Below are positions 36,328 through 44,979 of a DNA stretch of 64,000 bases, one piece after another (within the stretch, counting starts at the first letter, position 1; the number at the start of each line of letters is the position of its first letter). The DNA lies in the NCBI RefSeq assembly GCF_009026145.1, contig NZ_WBUE01000023.1:1-64000 (forward strand), read 5' to 3'. This DNA is from Hyphomicrobium sp. (GTDB taxonomy: Bacteria > Pseudomonadota > Alphaproteobacteria > Rhizobiales > Hyphomicrobiaceae). The position numbers were made by a program, and so were the translations under genes. The notes beneath the pieces were generated by a model. The model did no database searches. It was not told where the DNA came from and was given only the letters and a program-made list of their open reading frames with translations.

Positions 36328-36489
36328 CGTGCCCCTCCCTCGGGTTCTCTTGATCTTGGGTTTCCCTCGTTACCTCAACGCCGGCCGCCTATCAAGCGGC
36401 CACAACCGCGCGCCCGTCTGTTCAGTCGTACTGGGTGGCGCACCTGAAAACTGCTAGCCTGCGCGGCCAAAGCGGTCCCCAAGAAAGGC

Positions 36490-37761
36490 ATGGATACCTT
36501 TCAGCTCATCCAGCGGCTGGCAGTGGCCCTCGCCATCGGTCTCATCATTGGCATCGAGCGCGGCTGGAAGCAGCGGTCGGAGCCGGAGGGGGAGCGGGCG
36601 GCGGGCCTGCGCACCTTGACCCTATCCGGCCTTTTGGGAGGCGTGTGGGGCGCGCTGGCCCTCGGCACGGGCGTGTGGGGCCTCATCGGCTTGGGCGCCG
36701 CCTTCGTCGGCTTTACCGGGGTAGTTGCACTCTTCCGCTATCGCGAGATGCAGCGCGAGGGCAGCTTCGGCGCCACCACGGTCATCGCCGCCATGCTCGC
36801 CTTCGCCCTCGGGGCCCTGGCGGTGCTGGGCGATCCGCGTGCGGCCGCCGCGGCCGGCGTCGCCACAGCCTTGCTGCTGGCGCTCAAGGCGATGCTGCAC
36901 GCCTGGCTCGAGCGCCTGACGTGGGAGGAGTTGCGCTCCGGCCTCATCCTGCTGGCGATGACGGTGATCGCGCTGCCGCTGCTGCCCGATCGCGAGCTGG
37001 CGGCCTGGTTGCCGGTCAACCCGCGCGAGGTGTGGCTGATGACCATCTTCATCGCCGCCCTGTCGTTTGCCGGCTACGTCGCCATTCGCATGGCCGGGCC
37101 CGGGCTCGGACTACTCCTGTCGGGCTTGGCGGGGGGGCTCGTGTCCTCGACGGCGGTGACGCTCAACATGGCGCACCTGGCGCGTGGGCATGCCGCCCAC
37201 CGCGGGCTGTTCGCCGCGGCGACCGTGCTGGCGGGGGCGATGATGATGCTGCGTGTGATGGTCGTCGTCGCCGCGGTCAACTACGCGCTGCTCCCACTCC
37301 TGGCGCCGCCGCTGGCGCTGGGCGTGCTCACGCAGGCTGGGTTCGGTGCGCTGCTGGCCAGACGCGCCGGGGACGCGAAGAAAGCAGCGCCGCTGGCACT
37401 CAAGAACCCACTTGATCTCGTCCCCGTGCTGCAGTTCGGCGCCCTGCTCGCCGTGATCATGGGGCTCGCCAACGGCATTGCCGCCTGGGCCGGGGCGGCC
37501 GGCGCCTACGTGCTCGCCGCCATCTCGGGCATCGTCGACGTCGACGCCATCAGCCTGTCGATGGCGCGCCTCGCGCCGGAGCGGCTCGACGCGACGAGCG
37601 CGGTGATCGCCATTCTTATCGCGGTGGGCATCAACTCCATCGCCAAGGTGGCGCTGGCCTCGAGCGCCGGCGGCATGCGCTTCGCCAAGCTTCTGGTGCC
37701 GGTGCTGATCGCCACGCTCATCGCCGGCGCCGTCGGTCTATGGCTCGCCGTGCAGGTGTAA
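36490..37761 (+). CDS. MgtC/SapB-DUF4010 membrane protein
   Basis: A 423-residue integral membrane protein. The N-terminal 130 residues follow the MgtC/SapB pattern (ALAIGLIIGIERGWKQR, GLRTLTLSGLLGG, GATTVIAAMLAF), and the C-terminal two thirds form a DUF4010 domain with about eight further spans. MgtC proteins inhibit or modulate ATP synthase in low magnesium; the fused DUF4010 members are likely transporters of unknown substrate. Convergent with the TonB receptor, 25 bp apart. Confidence 0.85.
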   Translation: MDTFQLIQRLAVALAIGLIIGIERGWKQRSEPEGERAAGLRTLTLSGLLGGVWGALALGTGVWGLIGLGAAFVGFTGVVALFRYREMQREGSFGATTVIAAMLAFALGALAVLGDPRAAAAAGVATALLLALKAMLHAWLERLTWEELRSGLILLAMTVIALPLLPDRELAAWLPVNPREVWLMTIFIAALSFAGYVAIRMAGPGLGLLLSGLAGGLVSSTAVTLNMAHLARGHAAHRGLFAAATVLAGAMMMLRVMVVVAAVNYALLPLLAPPLALGVLTQAGFGALLARRAGDAKKAAPLALKNPLDLVPVLQFGALLAVIMGLANGIAAWAGAAGAYVLAAISGIVDVDAISLSMARLAPERLDATSAVIAILIAVGINSIAKVALASSAGGMRFAKLLVPVLIATLIAGAVGLWLAVQV

Positions 37762-37786
37762 GCCCTCGCCTGATCGCTACGAGGAC

Positions 37787-39967
37787 TCACCACTGTTTGG
37801 TGACGGCCAGACGGAACGATCGGGGCTCGAGCGGGTGGAAGTGGATACCTTCCACTGGGGCTGCGCCTGAAGGGAAGCGGGATTCGTAGAAATAGTCGAT
37901 CTGGCTCGCGGTCTCATCGAAGAGGTTATAGGCGTCCACCTGCATGGCGAGGCCGGGGCCGAACGCGTATCCGAGTCGGGCAGACATGGGCGTGCTCGAT
38001 TGGGAACGCACGCTGTTGTCCTCGATCAGCGGGCGCGGTCCGAAGTAGCGCACGTTGATGCCGCCGTAGAAGCCGCCCCAGACATCCTGGAACGAGAGCC
38101 CGGCCGTCACGACGCCTTCGACGGCGCCGGGGATGCGCCGCCCTTCGGGCAGATGATCCGTGAACCGGGCTCGCGTATAGGCCGCATCGAGGTCGAGGAA
38201 GAGCCAGCGAAGAAGCTGGGCTTGCAGGGTGAACTCCGCGCCGATGCGGCGGCTCGGCCGGCTCGCCTCCGTGGTGCCGGCATCGCCGACGAAGAGGATC
38301 TCGGAGTTGAAATCCAGGATGAAGGCCGAGAGCGTGCTCGTGATGGCGCGCGTTGGTTGTGTTCTAAGGCCGACCTCCGCGCCCTTGGAGCGCACGAGCA
38401 GGGGAGCCGTATCGACTGGATCGAGGGTCACAGGATCGATCGTCGTGACCGTTCCGCGGGCATCGTTGCTGTGAAAGCCGGTGCCCGCGTTCAAGTAAAG
38501 CTCCGTGTCGGCCCACGGACCGAGCACCAGGCCGGCTTTCGGGCTGAGGATCGAATCGGTCTCATCGCCTGAGTTCGCAGCCCGATCATTCGCCACGTCG
38601 ACGTGATAGAGGTCGCCCCGCAGGCCGACGGTCGTGCGCAGCCAGTCGGTCCAGCGCAGCGTGTTCTCGACGAACACGCCGGCGCTCGCCTCGCTTACAG
38701 AGTCTTCGCGCACCGTGGAAAGCCGGTTGCGCTCCTTGGTGTTGAACAGCCCAACTTCGATGTCGTCGTAGCGGGTATCGATGCCGACGGTCGTCGCGCT
38801 CTGCATGCCACCGGCGAGCGTCGAATAGTAGGTCTTGCTGGCGCTGCTGCCCGCCAGCACGCGGTCGTCCGCCTGCTCGAATTGGTCGCCATTGAGAGGA
38901 TCATTGAGGAAGTAGGTGAAGTTGTTGAACAGCGTCAGATCGCTTTTGACGAGGTAGGCGTTGATGCGCGTTGCTGAGCCCGCGTCGGTCGCATGCCAGC
39001 GTGCGGACAGGCTGTAGCGGTGCGAGACGCCGCCGTCGGTCGGGTCGATGGCGCCGAAGCGGTTGAGGTCTCCAGACGCGACAGCGTAGAAGGGTATCTG
39101 GTCGGTCGAATTCCAGCGCCCCGAGTAGGCCATCGCCGTCAACGCGAAGCCGTTCTCGTAAGACCCGTTGGAATAGCGTGCGATTCCGTTGAGACGGAGC
39201 AGATCGTCAGGCTCCTCCCAGGGACCATCGAAGCGCGCGATCTCGCCGGCAACCATCATTGTGCCGCCGAGGCCCATCGGCGCGGACGTGGCCGCAACCG
39301 CGCGCCGATGCCCGAACTCGCCGATCTCGACCTTGGCGAAATTGGGCTGCGGCCTGTCGAAAACGTCGAGATGAATGGCCCCTGCGGAAGCGAAATCGCC
39401 CTCCGAGGCGAAATACGGCCCCTTACGGAAGGCTATGCCGCGGACGATTTCGGGAATGATGAAATTGGTGTCGGCATAGCCCTGGCCATGGCCGTGCGTG
39501 CGCATGTTCACGGGCATGCCATCCATGGTGATGGCGAGATCCGTTCCATGATCGAGATTGAACCCGCGCAGGAAGTACTGGTTGGCTTTTCCCTCGCCGC
39601 TGTGCTGGGTGACGATCAGCCCCGGCACGGATTCGAGCAGCTCGCCGGTCCGATAGACCGGCCTTGCCGCCAGCTCGGTTGCCGTGACGACACCCTCGCT
39701 CGCGGACTGCGCCACGCCGATCTGCACGCCACGCGGATCGAGGTCATCGACGGGGGCGAACTCCAGCGCCTTCGCGGCCCCTTGTAGCGGGACGCCAGAC
39801 GCGCTGGCCGCCTGCGCCGGCTTCGCGGTCGGCTTCGATGTCTTTGCCGACTTCGCCGGAGATGTCGTGACCGTTATGGGCGGGAGCTCCTGCACCTCCT
39901 GGGCAAGCGACGGCGCGCAGCATTGCGAAACAAGGAGACTCGACGCAACGACAGAACGAATACGCAC
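37787..39967 (-). CDS. TonB-dependent outer-membrane receptor
   Basis: A 726-residue outer-membrane receptor. Signal peptide to about residue 22, a TonB-box region LPPITVTTS, a Lys/Ala-rich linker, and a plug domain with ELLESVPGLIVTQHSGEGKA and a His-rich plug loop (MRTHGHGQGYADTN near 160). The 22-strand barrel ends in the aromatic FRLAVTKQW, required for BAM folding. The start is a GTG at 39967 with a GGGGAG site. The substrate is unknown: metal-chelate or PQQ/lanthanide uptake would suit the genome but is not shown. No siderophore or ABC genes are adjacent. Confidence 0.88.
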   Translation of the reverse strand: MRIRSVVASSLLVSQCCAPSLAQEVQELPPITVTTSPAKSAKTSKPTAKPAQAASASGVPLQGAAKALEFAPVDDLDPRGVQIGVAQSASEGVVTATELAARPVYRTGELLESVPGLIVTQHSGEGKANQYFLRGFNLDHGTDLAITMDGMPVNMRTHGHGQGYADTNFIIPEIVRGIAFRKGPYFASEGDFASAGAIHLDVFDRPQPNFAKVEIGEFGHRRAVAATSAPMGLGGTMMVAGEIARFDGPWEEPDDLLRLNGIARYSNGSYENGFALTAMAYSGRWNSTDQIPFYAVASGDLNRFGAIDPTDGGVSHRYSLSARWHATDAGSATRINAYLVKSDLTLFNNFTYFLNDPLNGDQFEQADDRVLAGSSASKTYYSTLAGGMQSATTVGIDTRYDDIEVGLFNTKERNRLSTVREDSVSEASAGVFVENTLRWTDWLRTTVGLRGDLYHVDVANDRAANSGDETDSILSPKAGLVLGPWADTELYLNAGTGFHSNDARGTVTTIDPVTLDPVDTAPLLVRSKGAEVGLRTQPTRAITSTLSAFILDFNSEILFVGDAGTTEASRPSRRIGAEFTLQAQLLRWLFLDLDAAYTRARFTDHLPEGRRIPGAVEGVVTAGLSFQDVWGGFYGGINVRYFGPRPLIEDNSVRSQSSTPMSARLGYAFGPGLAMQVDAYNLFDETASQIDYFYESRFPSGAAPVEGIHFHPLEPRSFRLAVTKQW

Positions 39968-40050
39968 ACCAAGCTCCCCGCATACGCACTACGAAACAAC
40001 ATTCCACGCAACGGTAACAAACGCGGAAGTGCGATGAGAGGACGGATGAT

Positions 40051-40096
40051 GTGCTTCGAGTCATCGGTAGAGCACTGCTGCTAAAGCAGCACAGTG
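40051..40096. promoter_or_regulatory. paired hairpins upstream of the TonB receptor gene
   Basis: In the 375-bp gap between the receptor and the PilZ gene, two nested stems can form: GTGCT (40051-40055) with AGCAC (40071-40075), and CACTG-CTGC (40073-40081) with GCAG-CA-CAGTG (40086-40096), closing a TAAA loop. No riboswitch consensus fits. It could be an operator or leader element for the receptor; the remaining gap sequence shows nothing coding. Confidence 0.3.
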
Positions 40097-40342
40097 GAAA
40101 GAACGTTGCCACCTCGTCATCGAGCAACGCCTCCTAGGAGATTGTCCCGGCACCGGTATCCAACTTTGCCCGTACAGCGCCGGAGGACCGCCACATCGGG
40201 TAAAATTCTAATCAATCGCCAATCCGGCCTGCAAACCGACGGCAACGTCTTCTCTGCCAGCATCGCATCGGGCACATGCAATTGTCGGGGTCACATGCGA
40301 CTGCAAACACCGCGCCTGCACACCTCCGCCGGACGAGTTCCC

Positions 40343-40624
40343 ATGAAGCGGCCTCCGCTCGAGCGCCACTCCGCCATGCGATACGCGCTCGTCTACGCGC
40401 GCGGCACGCGCCAGTGCGCAACCATCCGCAGCATTTCGCGCCACGGCATCAGGCTCGACGGTGCTTTCGGGCTCGAGCCTGGCGACGCCGTCACCGTCGA
40501 GCTGCCGTCGATGCCCGCCCTCGATGGCAAGGTCGAGTGGTCGGTCGCCGCATTCTGCGGCATCGCATTCAACTCTCCGCTGGCCGAGACCGATCCGGTG
40601 CTGACCGACACCTTGGCGATGTAA
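40343..40624 (+). CDS. PilZ-like domain protein
   Basis: A 93-residue protein whose core follows the PilZ pattern: HSAMRYALVYARGTRQCATI, ISRHGIRLDG, LEPGDAVTVELP, and KVEWSVAAFCGIAFNSPL. PilZ domains bind cyclic di-GMP through an R-x3-R and a D/N-x-S-x2-G motif; here the region is reduced (R-Y-A-L-V and S-R-H-G), so binding is uncertain. The start chosen is ATG at 40343; upstream in-frame ATGs exist at 40094 and 40295. Convergent with a cytochrome gene. Confidence 0.6.
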   Translation: MKRPPLERHSAMRYALVYARGTRQCATIRSISRHGIRLDGAFGLEPGDAVTVELPSMPALDGKVEWSVAAFCGIAFNSPLAETDPVLTDTLAM

Positions 40625-40657
40625 CGCGACGAGCCGCTCGAATGGCAGAAGCTGCTG

Positions 40658-40999
40658 TCAGGGCGCCTTGCGCAGCGACATGATGTAGGCGGCGAGCGCG
40701 AACATCTCGTCCTGCGTCAGGTGGTGGTCGGGCATCATCGGCGGCACCGACTTCAGCCAACCGACGACGCCGTCGAACGTCTGCAGCGGCCGGTTGGCGA
40801 CGGCGGCGAAGCCCGGCACGCCCATGGGACCGCGCTTCTCGCCCTGACCGGGATTGAGATGGCACTCGGCGCACAGCGCCTTGGCGAGTTCCTCGCCCTT
40901 GGCGACATCGTCGCCGCGCGCGGCCGGCGATAACGCGACCAGCAAGGCAAGAGCACATACCGACGCGCGCAGGTCATCGCCAAGGGTTTGCCGCCGCAT
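40658..40999 (-). CDS. small periplasmic class I cytochrome c
   Basis: A 113-residue protein with signal peptide (SVCALALLVALSPAARGD) and one heme-binding motif C-A-E-C-H at about residues 43-47; the distal methionine is likely in VPPMMPDHHL. The fold and length fit a class I cytochrome c electron carrier of the c-551/c-552 type. The ATG at 40999 has an AGGAG site. Partner oxidase or dehydrogenase unknown, but it could accept electrons from periplasmic quinoproteins. Confidence 0.85.
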   Translation of the reverse strand: MRRQTLGDDLRASVCALALLVALSPAARGDDVAKGEELAKALCAECHLNPGQGEKRGPMGVPGFAAVANRPLQTFDGVVGWLKSVPPMMPDHHLTQDEMFALAAYIMSLRKAP

Positions 41000-41162
41000 C
41001 GCTGCTCCTACTCCGAGGTTCGCACCGGGACGAATCGATTGTCCCGACAAAGTGAGCACACGAAAAGTGCCGTGCATTTGACCTGAATCACGGCGCGGCC
41101 CGCTCCGCTGTGCAGCCATGCCGCTCGCCGCTTGGCGGCGGGTCGCAACAGGGAGCAGGATC

Positions 41163-41360
41163 GTGGAACAGAACGAAGGCATGCTGGATCGCACACTGCG
41201 CGTCATTGTCGGGCTGGCGCTCATCGCCTCGCCCCTCGGCATCTACGGCATCGAGAATGCGAACGTGTGGGGCTGGGTTGGGCTGCTGCCGCTGGTAACC
41301 GGCCTGTGGGGCTTCTGCCCGGCCTACAAGCTGTTCGGCATTAAGACGCGTTCGGCCTGA
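41163..41360 (+). CDS. DUF2892 membrane protein
   Basis: A 65-residue inner-membrane protein started by the GTG at 41163 (MEQNEGMLDRTLRVIVG), preceded by GGGAGCAGGA; the ATG seven codons on would drop the conserved N-terminal segment. It has two hydrophobic spans and the family end FCPAYKLFGIKT with the conserved C-P. DUF2892 (YgaP-like C-terminal domain) is linked to sulfur metabolism in some rhodanese fusions; function here unknown. Confidence 0.75.
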   Translation: MEQNEGMLDRTLRVIVGLALIASPLGIYGIENANVWGWVGLLPLVTGLWGFCPAYKLFGIKTRSA

Positions 41361-41376
41361 GGCGCATTGCGCGGCT

Positions 41377-42762
41377 TCATTCCGGCAGCGGCACGCCGGC
41401 GGCGATGAAGGCCCGCCGCTGGCGCTCGGCCACGGTGGCGAGGTCGAAGCCCTCGATTGTCTCGTTGAACAGCCGGTACCAGTTCTGACGTGCGTCAAGG
41501 TGCAGGAACACGCCGCCAAGACCGATGGCGGCGCGGTCCATGAACACGAACTCGCGCGGCACCTTCACCGGGCCCTTGTCGCGCAGGATGCGGTGCACGG
41601 TGAAAGCTTCCTTGCGCCCGTACTCCCCGGGCGTCGTGCTCTCGGCGATCGAGCGCTCGCGGTCGTCGAGCAGCGGGCCGTAGATGAAGCGCGCCCAGAT
41701 GGTGAGGCCGTCGATCAGCTCCGATGACAGCCCGCGGAAGCCCCACGTCTCGTAAGCGTGCACGATGAGGTCGCGGTCGCCGCGCAATAGACCATTGTAA
41801 AGATCGATGACGCCCTGCACGAATGGCGTGCGGAAGCTGCGGATGCAGCCGTAGTCCAAGAGGTTGATGCCGGCCGGCGTGCCGAGCGCACCGGCACCGT
41901 CCGCTCCGTCGCCCTCGGTGAAGATCGTGTAGTTGCCGAGGTGCGGGTCGCCGTGGATGACGCCGTAATGGCTGAATGGGAACCACCAGGCGCGAAACAT
42001 CGCCCGCGCGATGGTGTTGCGGTGCTCGAGCGGCGCTCCCTTGTAGTCGAGCAGCTTGCGGCCTTCGAGCCAAGTCATGGTCAAGAGGCGCTTGGTCGAC
42101 AGCTCCTGCAGCACCTCCGGCACGTGGATGTGCCGATCACCGGCGAAGATGCTGGCGTAGAGCTTGGTGTGGCGCGCTTCCAGCTCGTAGTCGAGCTCCT
42201 CGCGCAGCCGGGCCGATATCTCTTTCAAGATCTCGCCGGTTTCGACGGCGGGGTTCAGGCGCGCGTGGATGGCGAACACGGCCTTGAGCTGCATGAGGTC
42301 GGCTTCGACCGCCGACGGCATATCCGGGTATTGCAGCTTGACGGCCAGCGCGCGTCCATCGTGCGCCGTGGCGCGATGTACCTGCCCGAGCGAGGCGGAT
42401 GCCGCGGCGTTGACATCGAAGGCGGAAAAGCGCTTGGCCCAATCGGGGCCGAGCTCGGCCTGCATGCGGCGCTTGGCGAACGCGGGGCCCATGGCCGGGG
42501 CCGACGATTGCAGCTGCGCGAGCTCGCGGGCGTAGTCGGCGGGCAGTGCCTCGGGAATGGTGGAGAGCAGCTGCGCCACCTTCATCAGCGGGCCCTTGAG
42601 GCCGCCGAGCGCGGCGGCGAGGTCGGCGGCGCCGCGCGCCATGTCGTGCTCGACGCCGAACAGGCGCTCGCCGGCGACGCGCGCGGCGAGCCCACCGACG
42701 TTGGCGCCGACCTTCACGTAGCGGGCGGCGCGCGCCGAGAAGCGGTTTTCCTCGTTGTTCAT
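41377..42762 (-). CDS. ABC1/UbiB-type atypical kinase
   Basis: A 461-residue protein of the ABC1 (ADCK/UbiB) family, atypical kinases tied to ubiquinone synthesis or lipid metabolism. Motifs: the N-terminal extension with K-V-A-Q (usual K-x-G-Q) in PLMKVAQLLST, the Ala-rich loop AAASASLGQVHRA, lysine in ALAVKLQYP, EELDYELEA, catalytic HGDPHLGNY and metal-binding LLDYG. Start at the ATG for MNNEENRF at 42762; a longer frame exists. Lies 73 bp downstream of kup. Confidence 0.85.
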   Translation of the reverse strand: MNNEENRFSARAARYVKVGANVGGLAARVAGERLFGVEHDMARGAADLAAALGGLKGPLMKVAQLLSTIPEALPADYARELAQLQSSAPAMGPAFAKRRMQAELGPDWAKRFSAFDVNAAASASLGQVHRATAHDGRALAVKLQYPDMPSAVEADLMQLKAVFAIHARLNPAVETGEILKEISARLREELDYELEARHTKLYASIFAGDRHIHVPEVLQELSTKRLLTMTWLEGRKLLDYKGAPLEHRNTIARAMFRAWWFPFSHYGVIHGDPHLGNYTIFTEGDGADGAGALGTPAGINLLDYGCIRSFRTPFVQGVIDLYNGLLRGDRDLIVHAYETWGFRGLSSELIDGLTIWARFIYGPLLDDRERSIAESTTPGEYGRKEAFTVHRILRDKGPVKVPREFVFMDRAAIGLGGVFLHLDARQNWYRLFNETIEGFDLATVAERQRRAFIAAGVPLPE

Positions 42763-42835
42763 AGGTGAGCCTCGACGCGGCGCGTGTCTCGAACGCATAT
42801 CGGGACGCCGCCTCGCCTGGGCAAGGCGACGTACG

Positions 42836-44764
42836 TCAGACTGCGACCTGGGTGCCGACCTCGACCACGCGGTCGGTGGGGATCTGGAAGTAGGTCGTCG
42901 CATCCTGGGCGCTGCGGGCCAGGGCCACGAACAGTCGGTCCTGCCAGGCGGGCATCTCCGACTTGGGCGTCGGCTTCAGGTTGCGCCGCGACAGGAAGAA
43001 GGATGTGGCGCTCATGTCGATGTTGAGATCCTTGCGCCGACAGGATTCGAGGATCTTCGGCACGCTCGGCGTCTCCATGAACCCGTAGCGCGCCACCACC
43101 CGAATGAAGGTATCGGTGACGCGGTCGACGGTGACGCGCTCGTAGCGCGGCACGCGCGGCACATCTTCGGTCCTGATGGAGAGGATGATGTTGCGCTCGT
43201 GCAGGATGCGGTTGTGCTTCAGGTTGTGCATGAGCGCCGTGGGCGCGGCGGTGGGATCGGCGGTGAAGAACACCGCGGTGCCGGGCACGCGATGCGGCGG
43301 CTTGGCCTCGAGCTTGCGCAATAGCCAATCGAGGTCGGCCTCGTTTTTGCGCGTCTGCTTGGCGAGCAGGCGGGCGCCGCGCACCCACGTCACCATGACG
43401 AGGCCGACGCATCCCGCCATCAGCAGCGGCACCCAGGCGCCCTCGAAGATCTTCAGCATGTTGGCGGCGAAGAAGGCCTGCTCGATGAACAACAGCGGCA
43501 CGATCAGCAGCGCCGTCTGCCAGACGCTCCATCCCCACATTCTCCAGATGACGAAGAAGGCGATCAGCGAGGTGATCACCATCTCCGCAGTGACCGCGAC
43601 GCCGTAAGCCGCCGCCAGACTGCTGGAGTTCTTGAACAGCAGCACCATGAACAGCACGGCGATGAGCAGCAACCAGTTGACGCGCGGCATGTAGATCTGC
43701 CCGGCCATGCTTTCGGAGGTGTGCTTGATGCCAAGGCGCGGCAACAGCCCGAGCTGAATGGCCTGCCGCGTCAAGGAGTAGGCGCCCGTGATCACGGCCT
43801 GGCTAGCGATAATGGTCGCTGCCGTGGCGAGGATCACCATCGGGATCAGCGCCCACTCCGGATAGAGCAGGTAGAACGGGCTCTCGAGCGCCTGCGGATT
43901 GGAAAGCACGAGCGCGCCTTGTCCGTAATAGTTGACGGTGAGGGCCGGCAGCACGAAGCCGAGCCACGCCGTCTGAATGGGCTGGCGGCCGAAGTGACCG
44001 AGGTCGGCATAGAGTGCCTCGGCGCCGGTGACGGCGAGGAATACGAGACCGAGCACGGTGAGGCCGACGACCCCGTGCTTGAGGACGAACTTCACGCCGT
44101 AATACGGGTTGAGGGCGACGAGCACGTCCGGATTGGCGAAGATGTGGATGAGGCCGCCGATGAACAGGGCGACGAACCACACCGCCGTGATGGGTCCAAA
44201 CAGCGCGGCGACCTTGGCGGTGCCATGCGATTGGGCAGCGAACAACCCGATGAGGATCACCACGGCGAGCGGCAGCACCAAGTTATCGAAGGCCGGCGAG
44301 ACGAGATGCAGGCCCTCCACCGCCGAGAGCACCGAGATGGCCGGGGTGATGACGGCGTCGCCGTAGAAGAACGAGGCTCCAGCGATACCGAGACCCATAA
44401 GCAGTGGGGCGCTGCGCTTGGCCACCGACTGGCTGAGGGCCATGAGCGCGAAAATGCCGCCTTCCCCGCGGTTGTCGGCGCGCAGCAGGACGAACACGTA
44501 CTTGAGGGTGACGATGAGCAACAAAGCCCACGTGATCAGCGACAGCACGCCGAACACGGCTTCGCGCCCGGCGAAGCTCGTCGCCTTGGCCGCATGAATG
44601 GCTTCCTTGAAGGCATAAAGGGGGCTGGTGCCGATGTCGCCGTAGACGACGCCGATGGAGCCGATCACCAGCGCCCAGAACCTCCCGCTCGGTACTCCCT
44701 CGGCGGAAGCCTGGTCGGCGCCCTTCGTCACCAACTGCGATTGTGCCACGTCGGCACTCCACAT
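42836..44764 (-). CDS. kup: KUP-family potassium transporter
   Basis: A 642-residue low-affinity K+/H+ symporter with 12 membrane spans in the first 450 residues: GVVYGDIGTSPLYAFKEA, VLRADNRGEGGIFALMALS, FYGDAVITPAISVLSAVEG and GQGALVL are the diagnostic segments. The C-terminal 190 residues are the cytoplasmic domain. It brings potassium into the cell and belongs to the Kup/Trk set. Upstream is the divergent-free intergenic of pepF; downstream the ABC1 kinase gene. Confidence 0.95.
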   Translation of the reverse strand: MWSADVAQSQLVTKGADQASAEGVPSGRFWALVIGSIGVVYGDIGTSPLYAFKEAIHAAKATSFAGREAVFGVLSLITWALLLIVTLKYVFVLLRADNRGEGGIFALMALSQSVAKRSAPLLMGLGIAGASFFYGDAVITPAISVLSAVEGLHLVSPAFDNLVLPLAVVILIGLFAAQSHGTAKVAALFGPITAVWFVALFIGGLIHIFANPDVLVALNPYYGVKFVLKHGVVGLTVLGLVFLAVTGAEALYADLGHFGRQPIQTAWLGFVLPALTVNYYGQGALVLSNPQALESPFYLLYPEWALIPMVILATAATIIASQAVITGAYSLTRQAIQLGLLPRLGIKHTSESMAGQIYMPRVNWLLLIAVLFMVLLFKNSSSLAAAYGVAVTAEMVITSLIAFFVIWRMWGWSVWQTALLIVPLLFIEQAFFAANMLKIFEGAWVPLLMAGCVGLVMVTWVRGARLLAKQTRKNEADLDWLLRKLEAKPPHRVPGTAVFFTADPTAAPTALMHNLKHNRILHERNIILSIRTEDVPRVPRYERVTVDRVTDTFIRVVARYGFMETPSVPKILESCRRKDLNIDMSATSFFLSRRNLKPTPKSEMPAWQDRLFVALARSAQDATTYFQIPTDRVVEVGTQVAV

Positions 44765-44979
44765 AGAGCTGGCTGCAGTGCAGCAATTGGCGGGCGCTTC
44801 TAGCCCCTAAGCGGGTTGAGGGAAACCCCATAATCGCTAAGGGGAACGCTTCATAGCCTTGACAATAGCCCAAGATTCTGAAGCGGGAGGAAAGGTGGAA
44901 GCGGCATGCGCCTGCCTGCGCGCAGGGGTGGTGCCCTGCTGAATGTACCGCCTTGGTATGGGTAGGCTGACGCCGGCGA

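Noticed and set aside
36435..37415. Alternative 326-codon frame on the plus strand
   Set aside because: It overlaps the MgtC/DUF4010 gene in another phase and has no membrane pattern or homology.
40051..40100. Possible tRNA or cobalamin riboswitch upstream of the TonB gene
   Set aside because: GTAGAGCAC and CTGCTAAA resemble tRNA-Ser pieces, but a T-arm is missing and no B12 box consensus is present. Recorded only as hairpins.
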